Below are positions 33,928-44,735 of a stretch of DNA of 64,000 nucleotides, piece by piece. This stretch comes from Lineus longissimus. Lineage: Eukaryota; Nemertea; Pilidiophora; Heteronemertea; Lineidae. Under the pieces are notes generated by a model. It saw only the letters and a list, made by a program, of their open reading frames with translations. It did no database searches and had not been told where the DNA came from. Position 1 is the first letter of the stretch; every line of letters starts with the position of its first letter. Position numbers and translations under genes: made by a program. The DNA lies in assembly GCF_910592395.1 (NCBI RefSeq), contig NC_088321.1:9054001-9118000 (forward strand). Reading direction: 5' to 3'.

Positions 33928-36087
33928 TTATACTGTTAACCCGTTGACATGAAGGTGGCAGCACCATACTGTAGTGACTCTTAAAGGGGCAATAGGGATT
34001 ACACTACATCTCCCTTTCTAAATTGTCTATGTTATTTCTGAACTTAGAACTGAACGTTCGTGCACTTTGATGTGGCTTGAAACACGTTGAAAAGAAAAGT
34101 CTGACTTATCTTAGACATTTGAACATGATACATGAAAGTCAATACTTTTAGTTTAAACCAGAAATACTCAATTTAGGACATAACCTGAACATGCGTCATA
34201 GAGGTTACATAACGCTGCGCAACCTGAAATGTGGTTGATGGAAATATAGCGTCTAAGGCTTTAAGATGCCTTCGCAGTTTATAAATCCAAGCGATGTACT
34301 GGTTTCACCAGTCCGGTTGATCTCCTGATGACGCTATCGGTCACCTGTAGCTGATTACAGGTAGGCATCAGTCATTTGAGGCTGATTTATACCGTTTGGC
34401 ATGATTGTCTCTTAGACTTCTACGGTTTCTGCATAGATCTTACATTATTGTTATCAGTGTTAAAATTATCACCCCAAATCTTATTTATAATAACATCCAT
34501 TAACCCTCTCCATTTGAACCATTCGGTTGCTTTTAGTCCCAGTGATTCAAAAGGTATCACTGTTTTGTCTGGTCTTAGTAAATCGGAAATATAATTCATC
34601 CCTGCTTCCTTCCAATGTTTATAAAAGATCATTCTTTGATTAATTTTGATTAATTTATTGTACCATAAATATGTTTTTCCCGAGCCACGTGCTTGCAGGC
34701 GCCGCCTCCTTTGCCTGGGCCAATCATATAACATCTTATATTGTAGCATGTGATGTATGTTTTACCAGACTATTATGTGGAAGTATTGTCCTTTGCTGGA
34801 TTGGGGGTACGGTTCACTTGAATAAGACAGATGTAAACAATGCCAGTTTGATAAAAGAAGCAATTACACTGTTAACCCGTTGACATGAAGGTACTGTAGT
34901 GACTCTTAAAGGGGCAATAGGGATTACACTACGTCTCCCTTTCTAAATTGTCTATGTTATTTCTGAACTTAGAACTGAACGTTCGTGCACTTTGATGTGG
35001 CTTGAAACACGTTGAAAAGAAAAGTCTGACTTATCTTAGACATCTGAACATGATACATGAAAGTCCATACTTTTAGTTTAAACCAGAAATACTAAATTTA
35101 GGACATAACCTGGACATGCGTCATAGAGGTTACATAACACTGCACAACCTGAAATTGGTTGATGGAAATATAGCGTCTAAGGCTTTAAGATGCCTTCGCA
35201 GTTTGTAAATCCAAGCGATCTGGTTGATCTACTTATGTCGCTATCGGTCACCTGTAGCTGATTACCGGTAGGCATCAGTCACTTGAGGCTGATTGATACC
35301 GTTGGGCATGATTGTCTCTTAGACTTCTACGGTTTCTGCGTAGATCTTACATTATTGCTATCAGTGTTAAAATTATAAGCCCAAATCTTTATTGATAATA
35401 ACATCCATTAACCCTCTCTATTTGAACCATTCGGTTGCTTTTAGTCCCAGTGATTCAAAAGGTATCACTGTTTTGTCTGGTCTTAGTAAATCTGAAATAT
35501 AATTTATCCCTGCTTCCTTCCAATGTTTATAAAAGATCATTCTTTGATTAATTTTGATTAATTAATTGTACCATAAATATGTTTTTCCTGAGCCACGTGC
35601 TTGCAGGCGCCGCCTCCTTTGCCTTCGTGAGCCAATCATATAACATCTTATATTGTAGCATGTGATGTATGTTTTACCAGACTATTATGTGGAAGTATTG
35701 TCCTTTGCTGGATTGGGGGTACGGTTCACTTGAATAAGACAGATGTAAACAAAGCAAGTTTGATAAAAGAAGCAATTACACTGTTAACCCGTTGACATGA
35801 AGGTACTTTAGTGACTCTTGAAGGGGCAATAGGGATTACACTACATCTCCCTTTCTAAATTGTCTTTGTTATTTCTGAACTTAGAACTGAACATTCGTGC
35901 ACTTTGATGTGGCTTGAAACACGTTGAAAAGAAAAGTCTGACTTATCTAAGACATCTGAACATGATACATGAAAGTCCATACTTTTAGTTTAAACCAGAA
36001 ATACCAAATTTAGGACATAACCTGGACATACATAACGCTGCGCAACCTGAAATTTGGTTGATGGAAATATAGCGTCTAAGGCTTTAA
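33928..36087. repeat. Tandem 0.9-kb array, segment 4 (contains a clean unit)
   Basis: Resumes after the LINE target duplication. A complete unit runs 34673-35580 (908 bp). The longest version of the minus-strand LINE-like frame is here (34749-34420), including LWYNKLIKINQRMIFYKHW and EWFKWRGLMDVIINKIW. The segment ends at TTAA (36084-36087), target of the next insertion. Confidence 0.95.
34420..34749 (-). pseudogene. LINE ORF2 C-terminal fragment embedded in the array unit
   Basis: The translation KLIKINQRMIFYKHWKEAGM...ISDLLRPDKTVIPFE...GLKATEWFKWRGLM resembles the region between the RT and the C-terminal zinc finger of L1/Tx1 ORF2 proteins (typically WYN-x-LIKIN, FYKEW, GI-x-Y-x-SDLL). It has no RT or endonuclease motif and cannot be functional as such. 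The same fragment recurs in nearly every unit, sometimes truncated. Apparent conservation reflects amplification with the unit. Confidence 0.6.
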
Positions 36088-36438
36088 AGGATAGCTCCTG
36101 GAATAAATCGTTGGCAGCCTTTTTGAACGAAACCAATGGAAATATATTAAATGAGTATTCCTCTTTACCACAAACCTTTTGAAAGTGGAAGAAATATTAT
36201 AGTTCAGGAAGAAAAAGTGATATTAATAGTGCCTATTTTACTGACATGAACGACGCCATTTTGAGTCAAATTTCCCTCGGTGATGACGCGGTGTGTGCAA
36301 TGGCAGTGATATGCTGAAATTCCGAAGCACCGTTGTGCATAGGCTATCGTGCGCAGTGTGTGAATCCATGTCAATATCCGTTTCTTCGCGATTCACATCT
36401 CTCTCGCATGTCTCAAGATTTCACGCAATTAAATCATT

Positions 36439-36735
36439 CTAATTTTGTTTTATTTGGACATTCGCGTAGTATATGGATTGCTTGAATGCAAAATGCCTCG
36501 GTGCATGGTCCTCATTTTGGCCATCAACATCGGGTCCAGCGGCATCTTCAATAGCTTGAGCCATAGCGGCAAGCTCCCCCTCTTTGTATTCCGGCTCAAA
36601 CTGGTAGCCCTGTACACCAACATTTCCCCCTACATCCAAATCTTCATAACTCCCGCTGCTCATCGAAGTGTCACTGCTGTCAACGTAGCTTTTGTAATAC
36701 AACACACTTGACCTGTCCTCCATACCATTGTCCAC
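36439..36735 (-). CDS. Possible first exon of a P2X7-C-terminal-like protein
   Basis: A 98-codon frame starting MDNGMEDRSS. The acidic stretch SSGSYEDLDVGGNVG is followed by VQGYQFEPEY (residues 41-50), a motif I associate with the start of invertebrate proteins annotated as P2X-purinoceptor-7-like, which carry a Cys-rich C-terminal domain without the channel. The Cys-rich part is absent here, so this may be one exon or a remnant. The true coding part probably ends before residue 75, where the match fades. Such proteins are often multi-copy, so transposon carriage is plausible but unproven. Confidence 0.4.
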   Translation of the reverse strand: MDNGMEDRSSVLYYKSYVDSSDTSMSSGSYEDLDVGGNVGVQGYQFEPEYKEGELAAMAQAIEDAAGPDVDGQNEDHAPRHFAFKQSIYYANVQIKQN

Positions 36736-36766
36736 CGTGTGTGGGGGTTTGATTATACCTCATGCT

Positions 36767-37503
36767 TGTATGAACATCATGAAACAATGATATTAGAATA
36801 GAATATAGATGGACGCGACACAAATATTCCTCGAGACACTTTATTACAAATACATATAATACCAATCACTCGCAATCAACGTCCTACCATAAACCTAACA
36901 TGGGCCTACGTAACAGGCTGGGCCTCTTCTAATTTCAAACAACCTCAGTGCCTCATTAGATGAACCTGTCCTGCCAAACCAACATGCCAAATAGGGCGGG
37001 GCAGAAACCAGGTGTGCCAACCGAAGTCACACACAACAACTATAAAATATGCCAAAACTGGCTCAGTAAAACTGGCATAGAGGGGTTTAATTTATGCTCT
37101 GGGCATTCATTTAGCTTCCAAACTGGGCACCATATATGGAAAAGGTGAAAAGATGGTTTAAAAGGGTCTTTCGTCCTCTTGAAATAATTGTGCAAGAGTG
37201 AGAAATGGCTGAAATTTAGCAGACGCCCCTGGCCTGTTGTTTACAATAAATCCAAACAAAACATAATGCTGCCTACAACAACACCAAAAACCCCTGATAT
37301 TTATTATAAAATTATTAGCATCAAACAAATAATTTTACTAAACCAGTTTAGTAGTTTTGAATAACTATTACCATAGCAACCAAACTATTGCATCATCCAT
37401 AGTAGACCAAGATCAAGACAGGGGGCAGCACAAGCTGGAGCTACCAAACCACCAGTTGCATACTATTTACAAAAAGTAGAGCCAAGTCCAATGGTCTACA
37501 TCC
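36767..37503 (-). repeat. Possible Gypsy-type LTR fragment
   Basis: On the minus strand AAGTAGGGGGAGGA (a polypurine tract) directly precedes TGTAGACCATTGG, the usual arrangement at a 3' LTR start. AATAAA signals follow near 37300 and 36845, and a TACA end can be read at 36767. No matching second copy or clean 5-bp duplication is seen, and no pol lies next to it, so this may be an orphan LTR. Confidence 0.35.
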
Positions 37504-38724
37504 TCCCCCTACTTAAAACAAGTCGTCCCCGACTCGCTGAAACATCAATACAAAACAGAGCTGAGTAGTAAGAAATCATGACAACCTCCACCCTATTCAC
37601 TACTAAGAAGTCAAACATTACTCATCTCTACTGGTGATGTTAGCTGAAAGTTCATATCAACATTCTGCTATACTGAAATTAAGAAATTTCGCTAATGCAT
37701 ATAAAACTTCATAACAAGAAACTGCGCAACAATACAATTACACCAGTAATGCAATATCCCAAGAAACGTTTTTTTTCTTTCTGAAATTGAAAACATTTTA
37801 TAACATGGGAAAGAGCACAAAATGGTGAGTACTTGGTTATGACTGGCAACAACAATTTAAGATGATCTACTGAACCATCACATCCAATTGTCTATGTGCC
37901 TTACTGTCCGAACACAAAGCAATCCTTAAAACCCTCTTGTGAAAGTTCGCTTCAGCTTCTGCATCTCAATAATGGTCTACGCCCAATCTGTGCCGCAATA
38001 CCAGTATGAATTGATAGACGACATCGTATACATATGGTGCGAGCCAACCCTATATGAAAACATGACTTCTATACCTCCCACTGCCCATGCCACACAACAG
38101 TCTCTGGATGAGATACTAATAGACGCCCCGTCTCGTAAAGACGACTGACGCTTTTACGTACAAATAGTCACTTTAATAAATTGGTCGCTTATAAGCACAT
38201 GTGACCAGCGGCAGCTGATCAAGTCTGGTAGTTTGACGCCCGTCTCGTACAGACGACTGACGCCCAATAGTCTCTAAGACGTTCTAAGTTGACGCCCATC
38301 TTGTAAAGACAACAGACGCCTAGCTTGATGACAACTATTCACAACGTGGCAATCTTGCAGATTATGGCGGTCGAGATTATCTTGTAACGAAAGTTACTGT
38401 GGCTCACCAGTCTCGTTAAGACAGCCAACAATCCTCGCGTCGAATACACCGTCTGCATACAGCATCACGTGTTTGATGGTTGTCAGTTTGTGGTTAACGA
38501 CTACATCTCGTTTAGACGCTTCACGATCCCTCCCTATGCACTGGCTGGTTATCTGGGGTTTTTTCTTCTTGTGACAATTAGTGGCAGAAAGGAGGAATTA
38601 AATGGGTTAAGTGGGCGGCTAGACGGTTGCACCATGAAGAACAGTTCGAGATCCATAGAAGAACCCCTCAACGGTAAATTGTCTGCGGCTTTCCAGAAAT
38701 CCAAGGTTCATCAGCTAAGACTTA
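37504..38724. other. Non-coding stretch with palindromic repeats
   Basis: No gene is recognised. The right half (38122-38520) contains a cluster of palindrome-like motifs. The frames 37939-38148 and 38469-38795 lack recognisable domains. Confidence 0.4.
38122..38520. repeat. Cluster of GTCTCGTAAAGAC-type palindromes
   Basis: Five related motifs centred on GTCT-n5-AGAC: near 38131 (GTCTCGTAAAGACGAC), 38240 (GTCTCGTACAGACGAC), 38298 (ATCTTGTAAAGACAAC), 38409 (GTCTCGTTAAGACAGC) and 38505 (ATCTCGTTTAGACGC). The first three are embedded in GACGCCC...GACGCC. Spacing is irregular (57-112 bp). Confidence 0.7.
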
Positions 38725-39415
38725 TGCAGCGGTCAATTGTAACTCTGTCCCCCCCTTCAGACATTCGACACTTATGCGACACCTGGAAGATATAAGGACG
38801 TCCAGGAATCGACACTTGTTCACCCAGAACTTTTAACTTCTACTCCAGGATTTCACTCTTTCTTCCTGTGGTCAAGTTCAGAACATCACCTTTTTTCCAC
38901 CTGACAGAATCCTGAAGTTCAGAACGTCACCTTTTTTTCACCTGACATAATCCTGAACGCCAGGAATTCAACACCAACTCACAGGTATAGCATATTTATG
39001 GCAAAATTGTATTCAAAGCACTTGTCACCCTTCTAGCTTGGCTAAAAACTTCTGAGTCAGTGGTCAGTTTTCACAATGTACACAAGGATCAGGGTTAACA
39101 ACTGGCCATGGGAAGAAGTCCAGAGGTGGGCCACCAAAAACGTGTCTGGGCATGTCTGGGATGGGCCGTGGCAGTTCGTCAGGAATGCGACGCTTGTTCG
39201 ACATGCCTGTCGCAACTTCGTCGACAGGAATTCACCAAAGACAATTGCTTTTAATATCAGACCTATGACGGAAATTCGATGCTACTCTTTTCTCAATACG
39301 CCAGAGGTTCGACTGTCTGATTTTTTTCTTAACCCTCAGGAAGCGACACTAATCCGGCGTCGCATTAGCGTCGACCCCTGAGGTGGGGGGGTCAGAGTTA
39401 CAATTGACCGCTGCA
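38725..39415. mobile_element. TTA-flanked MITE (691 bp)
   Basis: The TIR begins TGCAGCGGTCAATTGTAACT at both ends (31 bp, one mismatch, ending in a C run). TTA lies on both sides (38722-38724 and 39416-39418), the PIF/Harbinger-type target size. The internal frame 39076-39381 has no known domain. Confidence 0.85.
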
Positions 39416-39854
39416 TTATACGTTTATGACCGGGCACACTTATATGTTTATGACCGGAATAGAAAGTATATGGATGTTCCTGCTTTGTGCAAAGTTCGAT
39501 TTACTAGAGTTTATATTCACATTTCTGAATACTGAAATCGGCACAAAATAAGACGCTTGTCACCACAACTCGTCACTGTGACAGAATACACGTATCATGA
39601 GGATGTACCAACCACAACCAAGGGCACCAAGTGTAAGAAGATTTTTTTTAGAATTTGTTTTTTTAAAATTTAATTAACATGGTGGATCGCTCCCAGTTTG
39701 GAAGGAAATGAACACTCAAAACCGATGGACAAATTTAACATTAAAAAATATATATGGACAATTTGATAGAAAAAAAGCATGTTAGCAGGGCAGATTAATC
39801 ATGAGACTCCTAATAGGATAATAAGAAGATATAACTAGTTCTTAAATGAACATA

Positions 39855-42442
39855 CAGTGGAACCCAGGTTGGCGACCACCCCGGTAACGCGACCACCCCG
39901 CTAACGTGACCACGTTTCTCCGGTCCCGAATGGTTTCCTCTCTAATTACCATTAAGAGACCCCCGCTAAGACGACCACCCGGTACCCCAACCGCGACCAC
40001 TGGCTTGGCCGGTCCCAAACTGAAAATCAACCCCGCTAACCCGACCACCAGGCCTAATTGCCGTAATCGGTCGCGACCGCGGCATAGTAATTAGCACCTT
40101 GCTGCCAAGCTTTGTTGAGACGGGGACAATGGCCATGGGAATACATATGAAAACAAAAAATACAATGTGATTTTGCAGGTATGATCAATTGTATAAGTGT
40201 AAATGAATAAATAAACTTTCCTTTTCTAACGTTTTCATGGTTTGTTTTCATTACTGAGCCAGTTCAGTACCAGACATGCGGCAGGCGGTATTTGCACCAC
40301 GCCACCACGGGTACCACGCGACCACCACGCCACCACGCCACCACGCGAACAGGCGGAGCGATCATAATGACGATATCAAAACAGACCATCAGACCACAGA
40401 CACTTGAGAATTGCCAATTATAGATGGCATGTTGGTATACTGCGTTGTTGCCTGACGGGATTTACGAGTATTTATTACTTGTTAATGGCATTCGCAAAAA
40501 GCAGGGCTATTATTAAGCCGCTATACATCCGTGTCCAACCGTTTGTCATGAGAGATCTTATCACACCATTATTGTTATCACAATACTGTCACTGCGGAGA
40601 AAGTATAGATCGGAGACCTATTATTGCGAATTCGTGTTGTACAGAGACTTGTCCCCGGTAAAGGTCCTGTACGGCATGTACGCTTATGCATTGAAGGCCT
40701 ATTTGGTACACTGATGTGAAAGTAAATATTGTGACCTGTTTTAAAGGTCCCGCCCTATTGTTCGACAATGGTTCAGTGATTTTTCAGGAATTTAAAGATG
40801 ACTACTGCATTAACTTTCATATCAGGCCATTGATTTTGAACATTCTGCCCTAGGTCATATGCATTCGGAGAGCGCGATCACTACTGGGGACCTTTTGGTC
40901 GCTCGTGGGACCCACTTTGATGATCGCCGCCCAGACCCTCACGTGACCAGTAAAGTTCTCCAATACAATGTATAATAATGATCACAATATTGAAGATAAG
41001 AAGAAGAATTCCCAAGCTTGTTGGCTTGGGAAGCCTAGTGATTCACCTTCCCTAAAGAATGCATAAGATTCTAGACATGTCCATTAAAGGGGCACTATAG
41101 GCAGCATCTTGGTAGGCAACATAAAGTTACACAAAGTAGCCAGTGAGTCTCTCACCTCTCACAGTTTGTCCTAACCTAGTCACGCCTGTAACAGGGATAC
41201 ATTCAGTGATGAATCAAATAAGACCTAATGCCCTTACTCTGTTTATAAGTCAGCTAAAGTTGGCCAATTTGACCCCCTGCTCCTACATAGTCCCCCTTTA
41301 ATGGGAAACTATAGGCAACAGCTAGGTAGGCAAGATAAAGTTACACAAAGTCGCCAATAAGGGTCTCTCACACAACAGTATGTTGAAACTATGCACACGT
41401 GTTCGAGTGAGTGATAAATCTAACTCCTCCCCCCCCCAACCCACCCCATCCAAACGAACGGCCACCCCTTTAAAGGGAGACTATATAACCCACTCGTACT
41501 CGTATGGTTTTTGCAGGTCAGTCGTCAGTTGGAGTAGGTCTAGTTACTCAACGGTAATTCAGTACGTATTTGCGTAGTTGGCGTACGCCTTTATTCCAAT
41601 AATCCCAAGAACGGGCATCAGAGAAACTAGGATAGCAGCCAACGCCATCTATAATTGTTCCAAGAAACCATGATCCAATAAATCGACCGCTATTTTGATA
41701 TCGTCTTTATGATCGCTCTGCCTGTTCGCGTGGTGGCGTGGTGGTCGCGTGGTGCCCGTGATGGCGTGGTGCAAATACCGCCTGCCCAGACATGCGCACT
41801 CAGCAGCAGCAAAATCATGTGATTTGCGTGATTTGCATATGAACTTATAATAAACGGCGGGTATAGTTTGAAGACCACACTTATGACAATAACAAGCTTG
41901 CGAGACGTTTGAATGTTTTATGATATGGAGAACTTGGTTGATTTACTACAGTATCATTTTATATTTCTTTAAATATTTTGACTGAAAATAGATTTGATTA
42001 CAACTGTAGCATTACTCAACTCATCATTCACGTGGAATCATACGACAAGTTTACTTCAATCATCACAAACTGTCGGGTACATGGAGGATGATTCACCAAA
42101 TTGCCTGCAAATGCGTCACGTCGGGCAGATAATGAAACTTTGTGGATAAAATGAGTTACAAAATTACCTTTTCTAACTCATTCTGAGAATGTAACATGTA
42201 ATTTTATCGACGAACTGTTCTTGCGAGGCATGATAACAAAACTTTTGGAGCGTGCATCATCTCAATCAGGCAGCGTTGCTATGGTAGTACAGCGTACACA
42301 CGCCATGCAGTCGGCAATTTTGGCGGGAAAAATAATCATGTATTTCGTCTGGGGATTCCCAACCTCGCTAACACGACCACCCCGGTAACACGACCACTCC
42401 GACCACGGTCCCATGACTGGTCGTGTTACCGGGGTTCCACTG
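39855..42442. mobile_element. pogo/Tigger-like TIR element (2.6 kb, non-autonomous)
   Basis: Ends CAGTGGAACCC and GGGGTTCCACTG with flanking TA (39853-39854, 42443-42444) are typical of Tigger/pogo members of the Tc1-mariner group. Imperfect repeats of CGACCACCCCGGTAACGCGA follow at both ends (39873-40065 and 42362-42425). No transposase remains. A second element (40280-41786) is nested inside. Confidence 0.85.
40280..41786. mobile_element. Long-TIR element with 9-bp target duplication (MULE-like)
   Basis: The ends GGCAGGCGGTATTTGCACC are inverted and continue for more than 100 bp (ACGCGACCACCACGCC, then GCGATCATAA...GACGATATCAAAA), differing mainly by one CACCACGC unit. CAGACATGC is duplicated exactly at 40271-40279 and 41787-41795. 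Long TIRs with 9-bp duplications suggest the Mutator group. Inside, about 80 bp (ACTATAGGCA...ATAAAGTTACACAAAGT) is directly repeated at 41094 and 41310. No transposase is present. Confidence 0.8.
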
Positions 42443-42699
42443 TAATCCTAAATGCACATACCAGCAACATCTTAAAAGTAGAGATAACACTAACCATAAA
42501 ACTAAGTCTACCTCTCACACAACGGAGAATGGTTACACTTCTACACTCCAATGTTAGGACCATTTCCAACCAACAATGACATCACCCGTTTGTAAACCTA
42601 CAATGTTACACCATTGGGCCTAAAATGCAATTGCCAAAATTTTTAAAATTTTACTGGAAATCTGATAGTCCTATTGGGATGGTCATACGACTAAGCCTT

Positions 42700-43075
42700 T
42701 CCTAACACTACACACACCCTTTGAAAGGGAAATTACCCCTACTTCGTAAACTTAACACGTGCAGTGCACATGAAACCCTCAAAATCACGGAGTTACAGAG
42801 GCAGACAAGTGGACAGGAACACTTTATTTACGAGAGTAGGTATTTATTAAGATGCTGCAATTACAGTAAATCGGTTATTATTACTACCATACGGTGGTAC
42901 ACCCCACCCTGCCAAAAGAAAAAATTCCTACGGAAGTTCCTTAAACTCGAGAGAACTCGAATGATTGTCCAACAGAACTTATTTGGCATATATACATAGC
43001 TCCAGAAGCTGGGGTCGCAAATCCCCATCAAGCCTGCCAATAGGCCTGCTGGTGGCAAATTGGTAATGTCGTTAC
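42700..43075 (-). repeat. 3' LTR of the Gypsy element (left limit uncertain)
   Basis: On the minus strand CCTAGAGGGGAGATACGTCATT precedes TGTAACGACATTACC at about 43075, fitting a polypurine tract and LTR start right after the pol frame. AATAAAGTGTTCCTGTCC near 42822 fits the polyadenylation signal. The end of the LTR is not certain, and the 5' LTR is missing. Confidence 0.5.
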
Positions 43076-43651
43076 AAATGACGTATCTCCCCTCTAGGAG
43101 GGGCGTAAGCAGGTGATAACCATTGACTAACTTCGGACAGGAAGTTGTCAACTGCTCCTGACAATCCAAGCTGAATAAGCTTCTTCGTAGGTTGCTCAGG
43201 GGAAATCACTGTACAGGTATGTACGGTAGGGTTTCCAAGTTGGTCGTAAGAAAAGGCCGTTGGTGGTCCACAACCCCGCTTAGGTCTCTGGGATGGAACC
43301 TCTTCTGATGATACTAATAATGGAACCTCTTCATGCACCACAAGTGGGACCTCTTCAGATGAGTCCGATAAAGGACCGCTGTCCAATCTGACTCGGGGGG
43401 GCATCTGCTCTTCGCCTAGGGTTGTCATCTTCTGAGGAGCTTGAACTAGCATCATAGTGGAGATGATTCGCCTCTGGAAATACATCAACCTCAGAATCCG
43501 CAAGTGCGACAGGCGCTTTCTTAGTCCTAACCCTCCTAACGCGATCCTTGAGGCCGGGGGCCTCTTCTGGGATTGGCAATGGCAGAAACCCACAAGGGAG
43601 CAATAGGTTGCGATGCAGCATCCTGGGTTTTCCTCCTCTCTCGGGCTTCAC
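43072..43651 (-). pseudogene. Gypsy pol C-terminal tail
   Basis: After the integrase frame shifts at about 43650, the reading continues as VKPERGGKPRMLHRNLLLPC, a phrase typical of the end of invertebrate Gypsy polyproteins, then a Glu/Ser-rich tail (repeated SSEEVPLVV-type units) to a stop near 43072. Another frame change lies near 43450. Confidence 0.7.
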
Positions 43652-44705
43652 AATGTAAACTGGGCTTTCATTTCCACCTCAGGCAGCCAATGATTTGCAA
43701 GTTTATGTTTCCCACGGATTGAGACATTCTTAACCAGAACGCTGTCCCCCTTGAACAGTTGATGAACACGCACGCGACAATTATATCGGGTCTTGTTGGC
43801 GGTGGAGGACTTCTCTGCATTCCCAGAGGCAATCCGGTACGCAGCATCTAGCTTATCCTTTAGATCTTGGACGTAGGTTGAGGTAGGGGTACTTTCAACG
43901 TTTAGACAACCGAAGTACCAGTCGACAGAAAGACGTGGCTGGCGGCCAAGCATGAGTTCAAACGGGGAGAACCCAGTCGCATCATGTCTGGTGCAGTTAT
44001 AAGCATGGCATAAGTACTTTGTGTGTTTAGACCACCCTTTCTTCTTGTCTTCGTCCATTGTTGCCAACATGTTGATCAGAGTACGATTAAATCTTTCACA
44101 TTGTCCATTTCCCATGGGGTGGTACGGGGTAGTCAGAGATCCCTGACTCCTGATATCTTCTGCAACTCCTTGGCTAACTTGCTTGTAAAAGAGGCTCCTC
44201 TGTCAGAATGTAGTCTGTTAGGGAACCCAAAATCCAAAAAAAAATCCTTCCATAACACCTCAGCCACCTGCTTCGTTGTCTGGTTCTTGGTTGGGATCGC
44301 TCCAGCATACCGCGTAAAATGGTCGGTGATGACCAACACGTCTGTCTTTCCACTACTGTCTGGCTCGATCGAAAGGAAATCAATGCAGACTAAATCCATC
44401 GGGCCTCCTGACGACAGAGATCCAAGTACGGCGGCTCTTGGTTCAGGAGTCTTCCTCATGATGCAATTTTTACAGCACTTCAGATGTTGTTTTAAGTCAG
44501 CCTCCAGACTCACCCAATAGAATCGCTCGCGAGCCAAATCCAAACATCTGTCAAATCCAAGATGGCCGACAGCTTGGTGGACTCCATTTCGGGCTTCCTG
44601 CTGAAATTTCCTTGGGACAACCAGCTGTTCAATGTCTCTGCCATGAATTTTGGCTTTCTTGTGAAGGATTCCCTCAAGGAAAATCAAACGATTCTGGTGA
44701 TGCAA
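43648..44705 (-). pseudogene. Gypsy integrase, frameshifted
   Basis: The zinc-binding HHCC motif is seen at residues 43, 48, 78 and 81 of the 44705-44133 frame. Catalytic Asp residues lie in CIDFLS (109) and LHSDRGASF (168). The catalytic Glu is in GNGQCERFN in the next frame (44115-43648), so a frameshift at about 44125 separates it from the two Asp residues. The C-terminal RVHQLFKGDSVLVKN is an SH3-like part. Integrase inserted the cDNA into the host genome (established for the family). This copy cannot work. Confidence 0.85.
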
Positions 44706-44735
44706 AAGTGTCTAGACTTGTGGTTGCTCGAACTT

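Noticed and set aside
35165-35350. Hammerhead ribozyme or tRNA-like RNA in the array unit
   Set aside because: No CTGATGA...GAAA core and no A/B box or anticodon-arm arrangement. One copy (34327) has CTGATGA but no matching GAAA.
36767-37503. A clean solo LTR
   Set aside because: No matching 5-bp duplication at the two edges, so it is recorded only as a possible LTR fragment.
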